Positions 20,194-31,309 of a stretch of 64,000 bases of DNA are shown here, in pieces. Source of the stretch: Parastagonospora avenae f. sp. tritici 18332-5 (taxonomy: Eukaryota; Ascomycota; Dothideomycetes; Pleosporales; Phaeosphaeriaceae); the NCBI GenBank assembly GCA_022559985.1, contig JAFJTR010000051.1, forward strand, positions 124,001-188,000, given 5' to 3'. A program made the translations under genes and the position numbers. The first letter of the stretch is position 1; every line of letters begins with the position of its first letter. Under the pieces are notes generated by a model. It made no database searches. It was not told the DNA's origin and worked only from the letters and a program-made list of their open reading frames with translations.

Positions 20194-23046
20194 ATGAAGC
20201 CTCGAGCTGCCTTCCAGAAATACATCACATCATTCTTCAGCAGCAGCAACAATTCTACGTCGGCGCTAAACACTCCACTGTCACGGTCTCGGCCTTCCAG
20301 CGTCGGAACAAGACCGGATTCTTCTCTCCAAGGATCGGTGCCGAGTGTGGACCTTGTTTCTCCTACAGCATTTGTTTTTAGCGGACCAAGTTTACACTCT
20401 TCAACATCCCGTCTACCGAGCCTTGGTGGCACTTGCAGTGAAGTCCAATTTCTACGTCGCACTCGAACGAATTCATTCTCTATGCTTGGCGAGGCGGATT
20501 TCCTTGAAGAGAAATTGCTGGAACCCATCCCAGGCGAGGGTGTCACACGTAACATGGCAGATATTCTGCTTGGAGCTTGCGCAACCACCGAGGGGTTGAT
20601 GTCTCCCGTCAAGTATGGACTGACTGGAGCATTGAGCAGCGTTCACACAGGCGGATGTGGTAGTGTCTCGCACATCTCCTTGAACATGTGGCAACACGGG
20701 GGCAGCAAGCTCAGAACATTGGCTATATTGTTGTTGCCGTTCTTGGACATCGGTGCCTAGAAGGCCCTGAGACTTACCAGTCGAGTGTGGTGTTGTACGC
20801 TGAATCTTGTCGCCCCGCCGCGATTTCCCGCATCGTACCAAATTCCTATCGAGATCATACAACACATCTTCAATTATCTCCATCCAAGGGAATTCAATGC
20901 TGCTCGTCATACGTGTCGCAGCTGGATGCGAGCTAGTCTGGACAAGGCTTTATTGTCATCGATGTTGGAGCGAGGTGGCTGGTCTAGCGGTGCCATGGTT
21001 GACGTGAAGCGACAGATGCATACTCACGACACACATAGCTCTCTCGTCCAAAGCGAGGAGTGGTTGCTTAGCCGGTACTTATCACGACAATGCGCCCTTG
21101 CTTGCAACTGGAGTGGGAACGGACTTGATGATAGGCCGGCCGTGGTTGAGAGCACAAGCATGGACTGTACGGGATTCTTCGATGGCCATGGCTCGTCTGC
21201 GCGTTTTCAAAGTGGTTTGATCTTTTCTACGAGTACATGTGGGCGATTTGCGTTATTCGCTCGCGATACGCTGATCTACATATACGATACCCAGTATGGC
21301 TCTCTTATCCCCGTCACCAGCGTAATATGCCCCCGAAGAGTCATCTCTGTGAGCATAGATGTCTCCTGTGGTCGCCATGCCGTTGCAGCGCTTCTCGAAG
21401 GTCGAATGGGCATGGTTTGCGACCTCCGTTACGATCACGAAGGTCAGCCTGAGCAGCGACCCGCCGCCGTCACATCTCATGGTGGAAAAGTAGAAGAAAC
21501 TGCAGCAAGGAAACTTCCTGGCATACAGGAGCGCGAGCTCGATTCGCTCCACGCAATAGATGTACATTCTCACAATGAACATGTCGGCCTCGAGGGATTG
21601 CACGACCAGCATTCACATGATCACAATCTTATCAATTCAACTTGGAATCTCAACGTGCGAAGTCCTTCGAAAGGTCCAGTTGTGCCAGTCTCTGGAGTTG
21701 GCAGATTGTGGAGGCAATTACGAGACCACTCTTCGCAAGAAGGATCTTGTTCTCAAACCGTTCCGATCGGACCAGGCACATCGACATTCTATAGACACCT
21801 CTGTTCTGAGGAAGACCCGCCTCGTAGCGTCTCTATCTGCCCACAGCGCCGTTGCGTCGCATTTGGCTGCTCCGCAGGTATCGAGCTACACTGGATCGAT
21901 GCTCTCACGGGTCAGAGCTTGAGTCGATAGTTTCCGCTCACAGCGCCCAGCGATTATCTTTTCTTCCTCCCTCCTCGCCCTGGTATAGAGTCAGCCAAGA
22001 AATTGCGCCTCATCTCCAGCGCCGCACATCCTAACGATCGGCCTGCCATCAGACGTAAGTTCTTTCACAATCGGCCAACATTAAGCTCCTTCTGGGGTTC
22101 TATTGGTTTCGAATCGACATCGAATCGAAGAGGGTGTGATCACTATCATGCTGTTCCGCTGAGCGATGGTCACCATGTCCTGTTCATCGATCCGTTGACT
22201 GATAAATTGATACTGGGCTGCGACGCGCCACTTGGTGGACCTACAAAATTATTGCGCAAGATGGTCTTTGATTCACCAGATGAGAAGGCGGTGCCCAGGC
22301 TGTACGCAGCTGCTGCAGATCTCTCTAATGGTGCCATTATTGTTGCAGTATATGGGGACACAATTATGCTCTACAATGTACCTCCTAATATCGTTCTGTA
22401 TTCGCGAGCAGAGCAGAACGGTGACAATACGGCGGATAGAGATGACTTGAATCTATTCGCTGTAAGCGCCAACTCTGTGAATCATTGGCTCAATTGGTGG
22501 GACATACCTCTGACTTCCGATGTTGCGGCCCACGCCGATCCCGAGGACCCCAACTCGCCATGGCCCATCGCCCTCGGCGGCACCGAAGTTGATCAACTCA
22601 AGGGTATTTGCGAAATCTCAGTCCAGACCCATCCCGACATTACCATCCGGGCCTTCACGCATTCAGCGCAGTGCAAATCGTGGCGTTTCCACAACTACGT
22701 GGATCCAGTTGTTCGAACGAAACAATACCTCTGCCGAGACGGTATCGTGCATGATTTGTATTCCATTGACCAGAGTGGGGACATCATCGTGGAAGATGCG
22801 CCAGGACTTGCCTTCAAATGCACCACGGTCAATACATCTGTTAGAGGCCACCACCGCGATGAGCGGACAAAGGCTGAGCGATCGGGCATGCTCGGCTTTG
22901 ATGGTAACGCATCGGGAGTGATGAAACGAATGCCCAAAGTCCTTGCTGTGGAGAATGACGATTGGGTAGATCTTGTCGACGTGAGAGGATGTTCTGATGC
23001 GTGGTATGACGGTGATGGGGACGTGGTCATGCTCTATGACGATTGA
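20194..23046 (+). pseudogene. F-box protein gene interrupted by in-frame stops
   Basis: One reading frame runs from ATG 20194 (MKPRAAFQKYITSFF) to a TGA at 23044 with no frameshift, but it is cut by TAG codons at 20758 and 21928. An F-box follows the first stop (YQIPIEIIQHIFNYLHPREF, then RSWMRASLDK), so the protein would be a substrate adaptor of an SCF ubiquitin ligase. The remaining 650 residues look like a propeller-type repeat region (FALFARDTLIYIYD, RSVSICPQRRCVAFG, IELHWIDALTGQSL). The second stop sits between LTGQSLSR and FPLTAPSDYLFFLPPR, inside what reads as one conserved segment. The first stop might be removed by an intron; the second cannot be removed by a normal-length intron without losing that segment. 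A nonsense mutation, sequencing error or readthrough are all possible. Confidence 0.6.
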
Positions 23047-26000
23047 GTCAGCCCTATGTTAGCCGCAAAAAGCCCTATAGTATCCATCCCTATCGCTGCA
23101 AAGACCCTCAAATCGCAAAAGACATGTGCTCTACTCGCTCTAAGTCGCCAAAGCTGTGTCACACGCATTCAATTGTGCCACTCCTGCTTTATCTCATGTG
23201 ACGCTTGGTGTTCGAGTTGTGGGCAAGATGATGTTTAGCTTCTGCTCACTGTACAACTCACTCGATAGTACTGTGCAGCGCGGCTCGTTACAGACACTCT
23301 GAATTGGATGTCAGATATTTGGGCCGCATCTTGGTTTTAATTGCCGTTTGAGTGAATGCATTTAGAAGGTTCATTGCGGTAGCGACCTCAAAGATCAAAT
23401 TGGTAGGTACCATACAGCTTGTAGCGCGCAGCTTCTTATGCCTTTTCTACTAGGCTCAGAGCAGAAATCAGAAGGGGCCTAGCCTTGTAAAAGAGAAAAG
23501 GAAATAAAGGAACAAGCTTAGAAGCAAAAAATCTTGTTCCATCGTGTCCAAGATGTCAGATGCGTTACAAGACCGACGAGTTGATGGAAGAGCTGAGTAG
23601 GCCTGGATCATGCGTACGTCTCTCTGAACAGGTGGATCGACATGTACATATTCCACGAACATGTTGAACTGCCCTGCGCGCCAAATTATATGCGTTTATG
23701 GGTATAAAGCGGGCCAAGAGAATCGAAACGGTGATCAGGGTAGAAGGAAGTACGATGAAACGGCATAACGAGCGAAGCCTACGGTCGGTCCACGAAAAAG
23801 ATCCCACGTTGTGCCCTTGTGTTCTTGCTAGCGTAGAGTATGCTCGGCATCTGCCTGGCTGATGACGCGACGGTCATGCTACTGCGGTGGACAAATGTCC
23901 CAGTTCGCTCGAGGCGAACCTATCGGGTCGCAGTGTAGCCACGATTATTGTTGTATTGTGCCTGGGTGGCTGCATTCGCAGCAGCCGCTCCGGTCAAGGA
24001 TTTCCATGCCACTTCAGCAGCTTCTTCGCGCGACTGCTCAAGGTAGCGATAGTCTCTCCAGAGATGTGCTCGGTATTCGCGACCGTGTACGAAGACGCTG
24101 CTGGACCATGCTGTCCTTATGCCTATGTGCTTGAGTCAGAGACAGACTAATGTTGCTACGGGGGAGGGATGCAAACCTCGAGGGTCGGAGTAATCCTGGA
24201 ACTGCGGCTGCGCTATCTGCTGCGTAGCGCAGTAGTCTGCAACATTTAGCTTTGGTCAACAGTGGTGCAGAAGGCCCTACGCTGAAGCTTCTGGAGATAG
24301 GTCTCGGATGATGCCATGCTGAATGGATTAGGGGCGGTGAATGCTGGTGGAATATATAGGTAGCGACGACAGAGTGGGGTGAATGACCTCGCAGGTGGGT
24401 CTGGTAGAACTCAAGCTGGCACAGAGCTGACAAGTTTGGAAAGACAGTGTTCTCGGGGAAACCATGCTCGCTGTTTATACTCCGAACATGCTATTTGAGA
24501 GCCTCATTTCTGGCATCATAAGGGCGTCGCCAGCACTTTTGCCACATTATCACCTGCAAGAGTATTTTCTGCAGCCGTGTGGTACACAATGGAGCATGAT
24601 CAGGGGTTGCTGCCACATGTTGCGCTGGCAGGTCTTTCGGTTTCTCATTGGCCCACAAATATGACAATGGGCAAGCAATTGCGGGGGAAGCGAGAAACAG
24701 GAAGCAAAAAAGAAATGCTGCTGTGCTGAATCCAGATAACGCATTTATGACTTGCGCCAATATTCTTGAAGACCATTGCATCGGGAAGAAAGGACCAATG
24801 GGCAGCAATGGCCTGGGCAAAGTGATGTAGCTGGTCGACACGAGTAGTTTGGGATGAACGATGTGCTGGCACTGAAAGACACCTGCAAGGCTAGTTTCTG
24901 CAGACCGAAACTGCAATGACAGCTGGCCACGAGGGTCTCGTTGGCTGCGGCGTTCGGACCGACCGGTTACGGTAAAGTACATGAGCGGAGGCGGAAGCGG
25001 CACGGCTCGATGCCAGGCAGCCAGGACACCACCCAAAGGTGCGTCATCCCCACGCCTTGCTTTGTTCAGTGTCACCTGCAGAGTGAAATGTGTCGGCTTC
25101 GGCATATGGACCCAGAAATGTAGAATGATCTTGCTCCCATTGGATTCCCGACGCTCGAACAGATATGTCTGACGCTTGTCCCTGGCGCGAACGCATCAGC
25201 CCTAGATATGCTTGTCGAGATGACAGACAGAATGTAACGCACTGAAGCGTGGGCTACTGGTATAGGCTGATCGTGTGCGTGCCCCTTGACCGTTGCTCTT
25301 AAGCGACTGACCCTGGTGCTTTGACCACCAGTTTGGTATCTGGTTCCGATCAAGGCATTACCACAACGCCTGTTCAAACAAGGATGTTCAGGAATGCCTC
25401 TCAAACGCAATTTGCATCGAAGGCACGATTGGATTCGGTTATGTCGAAGTCGAGAGCGTCTCGACGCGAGGTCTTCACCCGCGCTGCGCTGGCAGATGTT
25501 GTGTTGTTCATCATCACTAAACGGGGGGTGCCGACATTGTTTGGGAGCGCACTTACCCTCAGAAGTTCTCCCTTGGCGTCATTGCAGGTGGCGTGCTGTG
25601 ACGTGTCGTTCTAGGGTCGCTGAATGGATGCAAGGCTACCCAAATGAAAATGAAAACAGTGCGTTCGTGACTTCGACCGACACACGACGCGCTATATGCA
25701 GGTTCATGCACGTTGAGATAATGCGCTTCTAGAACTGGTCGAATCCTACCGCATCACGTGACAGACATGTTCACTCTGCGCAAGCTTCACATGGACCCGG
25801 ACCGATAGGAGACACAAGGTGAAGACTTCCCAGGTGTGCGACGCATTCTGCATCTTTCGTAGACTCGAATAGGAAGGGGCGAGTGCTACAATTCGCCAAT
25901 TTGCGATTTGGGAAGGCTGCAAAGCTCCATATCCTGCGTTCAATGCTGGCAGCTTGAAGGCTTCGAATTGCAGGAGATCGTACTGGTAATTGCCTTTTCT

Positions 26001-28250
26001 GATCCTTCATCCTCGTACTTGCTTTATTCAGCTGGGCACGTTTCTCACGCCTCGCTTCCGAATCGAGAAAGCACCTCGCCATGAAGCCATTGAGCCTGAC
26101 CTAGGTGCGTCCCAATCATGAGTACCATAGGAGGAGTTTCCACCACTCCATGTTTGACACGTTGGGTCCGATGCGCGTACGAATCTATGACAGGATGAAG
26201 GCTTGTACGTCTTTCGCATGGATTCGAGCCTCACCAGTACTGTCGCCACACTGCTGGTACCTCAAAACGACGTAGCTGTCGGAGCTTCCACCTCCGTCAG
26301 CCAGCGAAGGCTAAGATTTAGTGGCTGTAACCGAGGTAGCCCAGTGGGCTGGAGGCGCCTTTGGCGACTGAAAGTGTGGGTTGCGTTTGCGGCCATGCAG
26401 CAACTGTGGCAGCCGACGCGGCCTTGCCAGCGACCGCTTCCGTTTCATCCGCGCCTATCTTCAGGCAGGATTGATATGTGTGGCTACATTTTGAGAAGAA
26501 CTAAAATTTATGCTAAGATCTGCCGCTTAGTACGCTCCTGCGGAATGCCACGTCGGGTGGGTTGGTTGACCTGGAGCCTTTCACAATAATCTGATTGCAG
26601 GGTGTGTTGAACTGAACACCTGCAGGGCTTTATGCGGTATGCAGTGCGATATTGTTCAGTCCTCAACAAACGCTCTCGATAAGTGAGACTACTGGAGGCA
26701 TTGAAATCGATGCTTCCACAGTTTGTGTTGAGGTCTTTTGGACTTCCGCGTTCACCGTAGCTACCACCACCAGAGGGTCGATGGACTCAATTATCTTAGA
26801 GAATTTCGAAGAAGTTGGGAATTTGAGCGCCGGTGGCAAGATCAGCGATTGTCGACCGGACCTTGCACACAGCGTGGAAAAGGCCGCAAATACAGTGCCT
26901 GATTTCCAAAAGAGCATTGCGTGTAACCTCATAGTAAGCGACCCACTGATTGTCTCTTTCGCGCATAATCAGTTCTGCTCTACTAGTGTGACTCTATGGT
27001 AGGAATGACTGTATGCGCCATGCTGCACTGTGTTGCTGCGGAGCCATGAGACCTAGTACATGTAGAGTCGTGTAATCACTACATTCTACCATGTACTATT
27101 GCTGCAATATTAGCTCTCCTATCATGAGCTTGCAGACACATGCAGTACAACTGAGCTATGCAATCGGTCATCAGACCCTGGTCATTTTTCCTGTTGGCGG
27201 TCTGCATTATTGGACTGACTGCAACATGTATTGGCAGTCACTTGCAGCGATCATCTTTCCTCGTTGCATTCTGCACTTAAACCCCCGCATTGGCAGTCCT
27301 GTGCATGATTCCCACTCAGCCATTCTGTTGACCCATCAATGTGTGAGTCATGATCTACTATTCAAGAGGAGATGATACATGATTTCAGGAGCTAGAAGGC
27401 ATCGGAGCATGTGTTGCCTGGAGAGAGTATGCAGTGCGAACCTTGGAAACAGGTCCTGCGCTATGACGTTCCTATTGAATATATTCGGACAATCTGCACA
27501 TGATGGGCTTTTTTCTCTTGGAAGCTTGTATCCTTCATTGCAGATTGGCACCTCAGGTCAAGGTGGAAGCACTAGCGAGGAATGTTGAACTCCCACTTTG
27601 GTAAATGATGATTGCTACAAACATCTGTTTTCAAAACTTGAAAATTTATATAACTAAACCTTAGCTGATTTCAGCCTTTGAAAGTCCAGTCAAGCCTGCT
27701 GGTTCAAAATGCGACCAACTATGCATGACTTACGTTTGCGCTAGCTTCAGGAAGAGACTGAGGAGCATGCTCGATTAGAAGGCCTCGGATATCGTCTTTG
27801 GGGAGCTAAATGACTTTGACCTTCTTTGCATAGACTCCAACAAACGTGTCCAAACTGGATTTCAATTTCGCATCTGGCGTCGAGATGAATGGTCTTTCTA
27901 GTGCGACCACCAAAGTCCGCTGTCGCGCGTGAGTTGTTGTACGAAAGGCTTCATTGAAATACCTACTCTGTTGAGAGTAAACAGTTGTGGTATACGCGCG
28001 TCCCATTGCGTCTTAGAAAATCTTGATTCTGATCAATCTAGGCAGCGATACAATCTCATGGAATGAAGATGTGTACGAGATCGACGTTTGTCAGCGTCCA
28101 CGATATTGCCTCACCATGGACCTTGACAACGCCTCCATCTTCGTACCGATCGTAGCACGCAGTAAATAGGAATAGTTTTATCACACATTCGAGATGGTAA
28201 ATGGGGAGATTGCGATTCATTTAGAGAGATGGGTGATTGTCCCCGGTCTC
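23047..28250. other. 5.2-kb region without a supportable gene
   Basis: This is the longest gene-free stretch in the window. Open frames on both strands are short, mostly lack ATG starts and show no domain, signal peptide or intron pattern that I trust. The longest ATG frame is at 25105-24491 on the minus strand (204 codons) and looks like chance. I see no terminal repeats, transposase or reverse-transcriptase motif, or tRNA boxes. Base composition is not visibly extreme, so heavy repeat-induced mutation is not obvious. Confidence 0.5.
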
Positions 28251-29499
28251 TTACAATTGAGTGGGGTACTTTGTCGTCTCAATGTTCTCAGGATACACCA
28301 GTCCGCCCTGCTTCCTCACTTCGTCCATGACCTCCATGATCAAAATGCTCTCATCCAGACCTAGGAATTTGCCTTCTTTCCTACCGTTCAGAATGGCGTC
28401 CGCAGCCTCGTCCGCCTCCCAGAACATACCCTGGCCCTCACCCTCTGACTGTGTTGAGTTACCGAAGCCGTTATACCAGCCACTGCCTCGTCCGGGTCCT
28501 GGGATCGGCCAGTCTTTCTCCTCAACCTTCCCATCCGAGCCGATGATCTTAGTCTTCAAGGGCCGGAAAGAATGTGGAAAGACCTGGATCTCGCCTTTAG
28601 GACCCTGGATGCGACAACATGGTGTATCCATGTTGCCTCCAGGAGCGGTTGCAACACGCAGAGAGGTTGTAGCTACAGCATGTGCTTCACCACCCAGCTC
28701 TTTCGAGCGCGGGAAGCTCAAGATCATGGTGCTGTGTTCGTCTGCCTTTTGTGTTGCTTCGTAATTCTTGACGAAGGCAAGCAGCTTTGGGGGCTGGCGA
28801 TCCTTCTCTGGTTGGGTATGGTAAAGAGTTTGGAAGATCCAAGTAAGCGCATAAATTCCAAGATCAAGGAGAGCACCACCCGCAAGATCAGGATTGACCA
28901 TGCGATTCTTGCCGTCAGGGTAGCTTTTCTCTGGATCAAGGGCCATGCTGTTGTCCGATATGACACGTGCAACAGGACCAATGCGACCGGAGGTGATTTG
29001 CTCACGGACGTAGATGGAGAGTGGGAAGTAGCGCGTCCATACAGCCTCCATCAAGAAGAGGTTCTTCTCCTTTGCCTTCTTGACTAGCTCACGCGCTTGT
29101 GCAGCGTTCACAGTGAAGGCTTTCTCACAGAGCACATTCTTCCCTGCCTCCAGGCATAGCATGGCATTCTGATAGTGATGCGAATGTGGTGTCGCGATGT
29201 ATACAACATCGATATTGGAGTCTTTCACAAACTCCTCATACGAGCCATACGCCTTTGCGTCTGACGGGCTTCCCGTCTCTTTTAAGAAATCTTCGGCGCG
29301 CAACTTCGACGAGGAGGATGCTGCAGCGACGACAGTGTGCTTCAGGTGGCTGACACCGCGTGTATTTGGGTCAACGAGAAGGTCTTTGGTACTACACCAT
29401 GTTAGTTGAGAGCTATCGCGGGGTGTGGGGTACAAACAATGTCAAGGCAATGCCGCCTGTTGCGAGGATGCCCCAGCGAATTGTTTTCGGAGATGACAT
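28251..29499 (-). CDS. Gfo/Idh/MocA-family NAD(P)-dependent dehydrogenase (dihydrodiol / D-xylose dehydrogenase-like)
   Basis: Probable cytosolic sugar or dihydrodiol oxidoreductase. Exons are 29499-29438 and 29391-28251, giving 400 residues. The Rossmann start is IRWGILATGGIALTF, followed by VVYIATPHSHHYQNAMLCLEAG and the active-site lead-in CEKAFTVNAAQARELV (the usual EKP is EKA here). The C-terminal domain carries the MEAVWTRYFPL block and GGALLDLGIYALTWI, both typical of dimeric dihydrodiol dehydrogenase and fungal NADP-linked D-xylose 1-dehydrogenase. Length is normal for the family plus a short C-terminal tail. The first intron (46 nt) has a GTTTGT donor and a CTAAC branch and falls right after the first strand, giving the expected ALTFTKDLLVDP. 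The true substrate cannot be read from sequence. Confidence 0.87.
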
Positions 29500-31309
29500 G
29501 TTGAATACAACTATTGAGCAGTCGTCTTTCAAAGCTTCAGAGAGTATTCGAATATTCAGAGGTCGTGAGCGTGCAATGTCAATGAATTGGCATGAATCGG
29601 ACGCGGCCCGCGTTTTCTAGAAGCTCCAACGTCATGACACAACGCCCAGAGTCGGGACTGGCTTCAACCCCACTCTTGCCTCGTGGGGCCCATGATAGCA
29701 ACCGGTGCCTAAAGATGAGGTGAGTAGATGGGTCATATCAAAGGCCATGATGGAGATGAACATAGGAAACGGTGTAGTGGGAAAATAAGGTCGTGTTCTA
29801 AGTCGAGGTGCCGCGGCCAAACATCGGGAATTGGCACAAACGACAGCAAGCATCCTTCAACGTCTGACTTGTCGGCTCCACGAACAGTTCTTCATCATGT
29901 GCGCGCCATGAAAGAATTATGATCTCACAGGCGCTATCCGACATCGTGCGGTAAACGCTGTGACATGTAGATCAAGACGACAATTCTCACAAGCGTCACC
30001 ATGGCCTTGCTGACAACGGTAAACTCAGCCTTGGATTTTGTTCTCAGCTAGCCCCCATTGCTCGATCATTTTTGACGGACTGACTTGACCTGAAAGCATC
30101 CAAAGTCCGTCCTATGTTCACACTTTCACGTTAAAAGCTTTTGGACAACGAGTGGCGCCTGAAAAGGTGCTCCAACGTCTCTTGAAGTAAGTCTCAGTAT
30201 CACTGGATACGGGAAGGGCACAGCTCTATAGCGAGCGCATCGCCGGCGTCATAGTCAATAGACTCAGGAAGACACAAGTCAAGCGCCACCGTGAGTGAGA
30301 TGCAGCGAGACATTTATCAAAGAATTTTGTTACTACAAAACATGCTGGAGCTTGCCCAAATGTCAACGCGCGGGCCTTTCACGCCATAATGGAGGTACTT
30401 GATCTAGTAAATCATGTTTCCATGGGCGTCTAACTTCGGCCGTTTTCATGAGTAGCTACAGATATCATGTTCCTACACGCCCAGGGAATTTCCACACGGC
30501 GCTTCGCACATACCACTGCTGTAGTGTGGAACGGAGCCTTAAGATCGGGTGCTTGACAGGTACAGGATATGGTTTGCAAGATGTGTCACGGTTGACCCGG
30601 TCCAGGCGCCTGACCCGGACTGAGATCTAGAACGCCAACCGTGCTCTCGGGTTCGGACGTTCGGTCCCGTAACTCAATTTCAGGGTCCGCGGCAATTTTG
30701 CCCATGAGCCACATGATTTCCTGCATGCTGATGTGTGGTAAAGTTCAGGTTGCCGAAGATAATCGTCGATCGGAGCGAACTCCGCCCGAAATCTTGTCAG
30801 ATCGACGATCAAGCATTACTGAACAGAAGGTAGCGCGACGCCACTTCGAAAAGAAAGGTTGTGGCGGGAGAACTGGGCATCGGCTCTGTTCCGTGGATTT
30901 GTTGATTTGTTGCAAGCCTGGGTCGGCAACAGTCCCTATAGGTTGCCAAACCAGCTTTTCTACAGTTGTCGTGAAGGTTCAAGTGGCTCACAGACGATCT
31001 AGTCATGTTTGATCTAGGTACAATTGGGAACACAGGGAGGCATCTTTTGTTATGGATTCGCGGGAACAGAGAAGAGACTGAATGGTTACGCACGGAGTCT
31101 TTCTTAGAGGAAACATGATATTGTTGGAAGTGCATTCTTAAATGAAACGTGATATTGATGGGTATAACTTCAGCTTCTACTATAGTAAATAAGATGAGCG
31201 ATAACAAAGGAAATAAGCCAAATGTGGTATCCCGATACTCCAAACGCGTATGAACCTTTTGTACAGATACCATGTTACAGATTTCCTCCCCGTGATCACC
31301 GTTTTGAGA
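29500..31309. other. intergenic, no gene seen
   Basis: This 1.8-kb stretch lies between the dehydrogenase start and the ankyrin gene's end. A 154-codon ATG frame at 31273-30809 (minus) has no recognisable features and abuts the ankyrin 3' end; I treat it as chance. Confidence 0.45.

Noticed and set aside
21896..21950. A 33-nt intron that would remove the second TAG of the F-box gene in frame
   Set aside because: It is shorter than any other intron here (46 nt minimum), lacks a branch site and would delete part of the conserved-looking segment.
24491..25105. 204-codon ATG frame on the minus strand inside the gene-free block
   Set aside because: No domain, no intron pattern and random-looking composition; one such frame is expected by chance in a window this size.
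26652..27002. 116-codon plus-strand frame (ISETTGGIEIDASTVCVEVF)
   Set aside because: It begins with TTG rather than ATG, lacks a splice context, and the opposite strand is equally open.
30809..31273. 154-codon ATG frame on the minus strand near the ankyrin gene's 3' end
   Set aside because: No recognised features; it lies where the ankyrin 3' untranslated region is expected.
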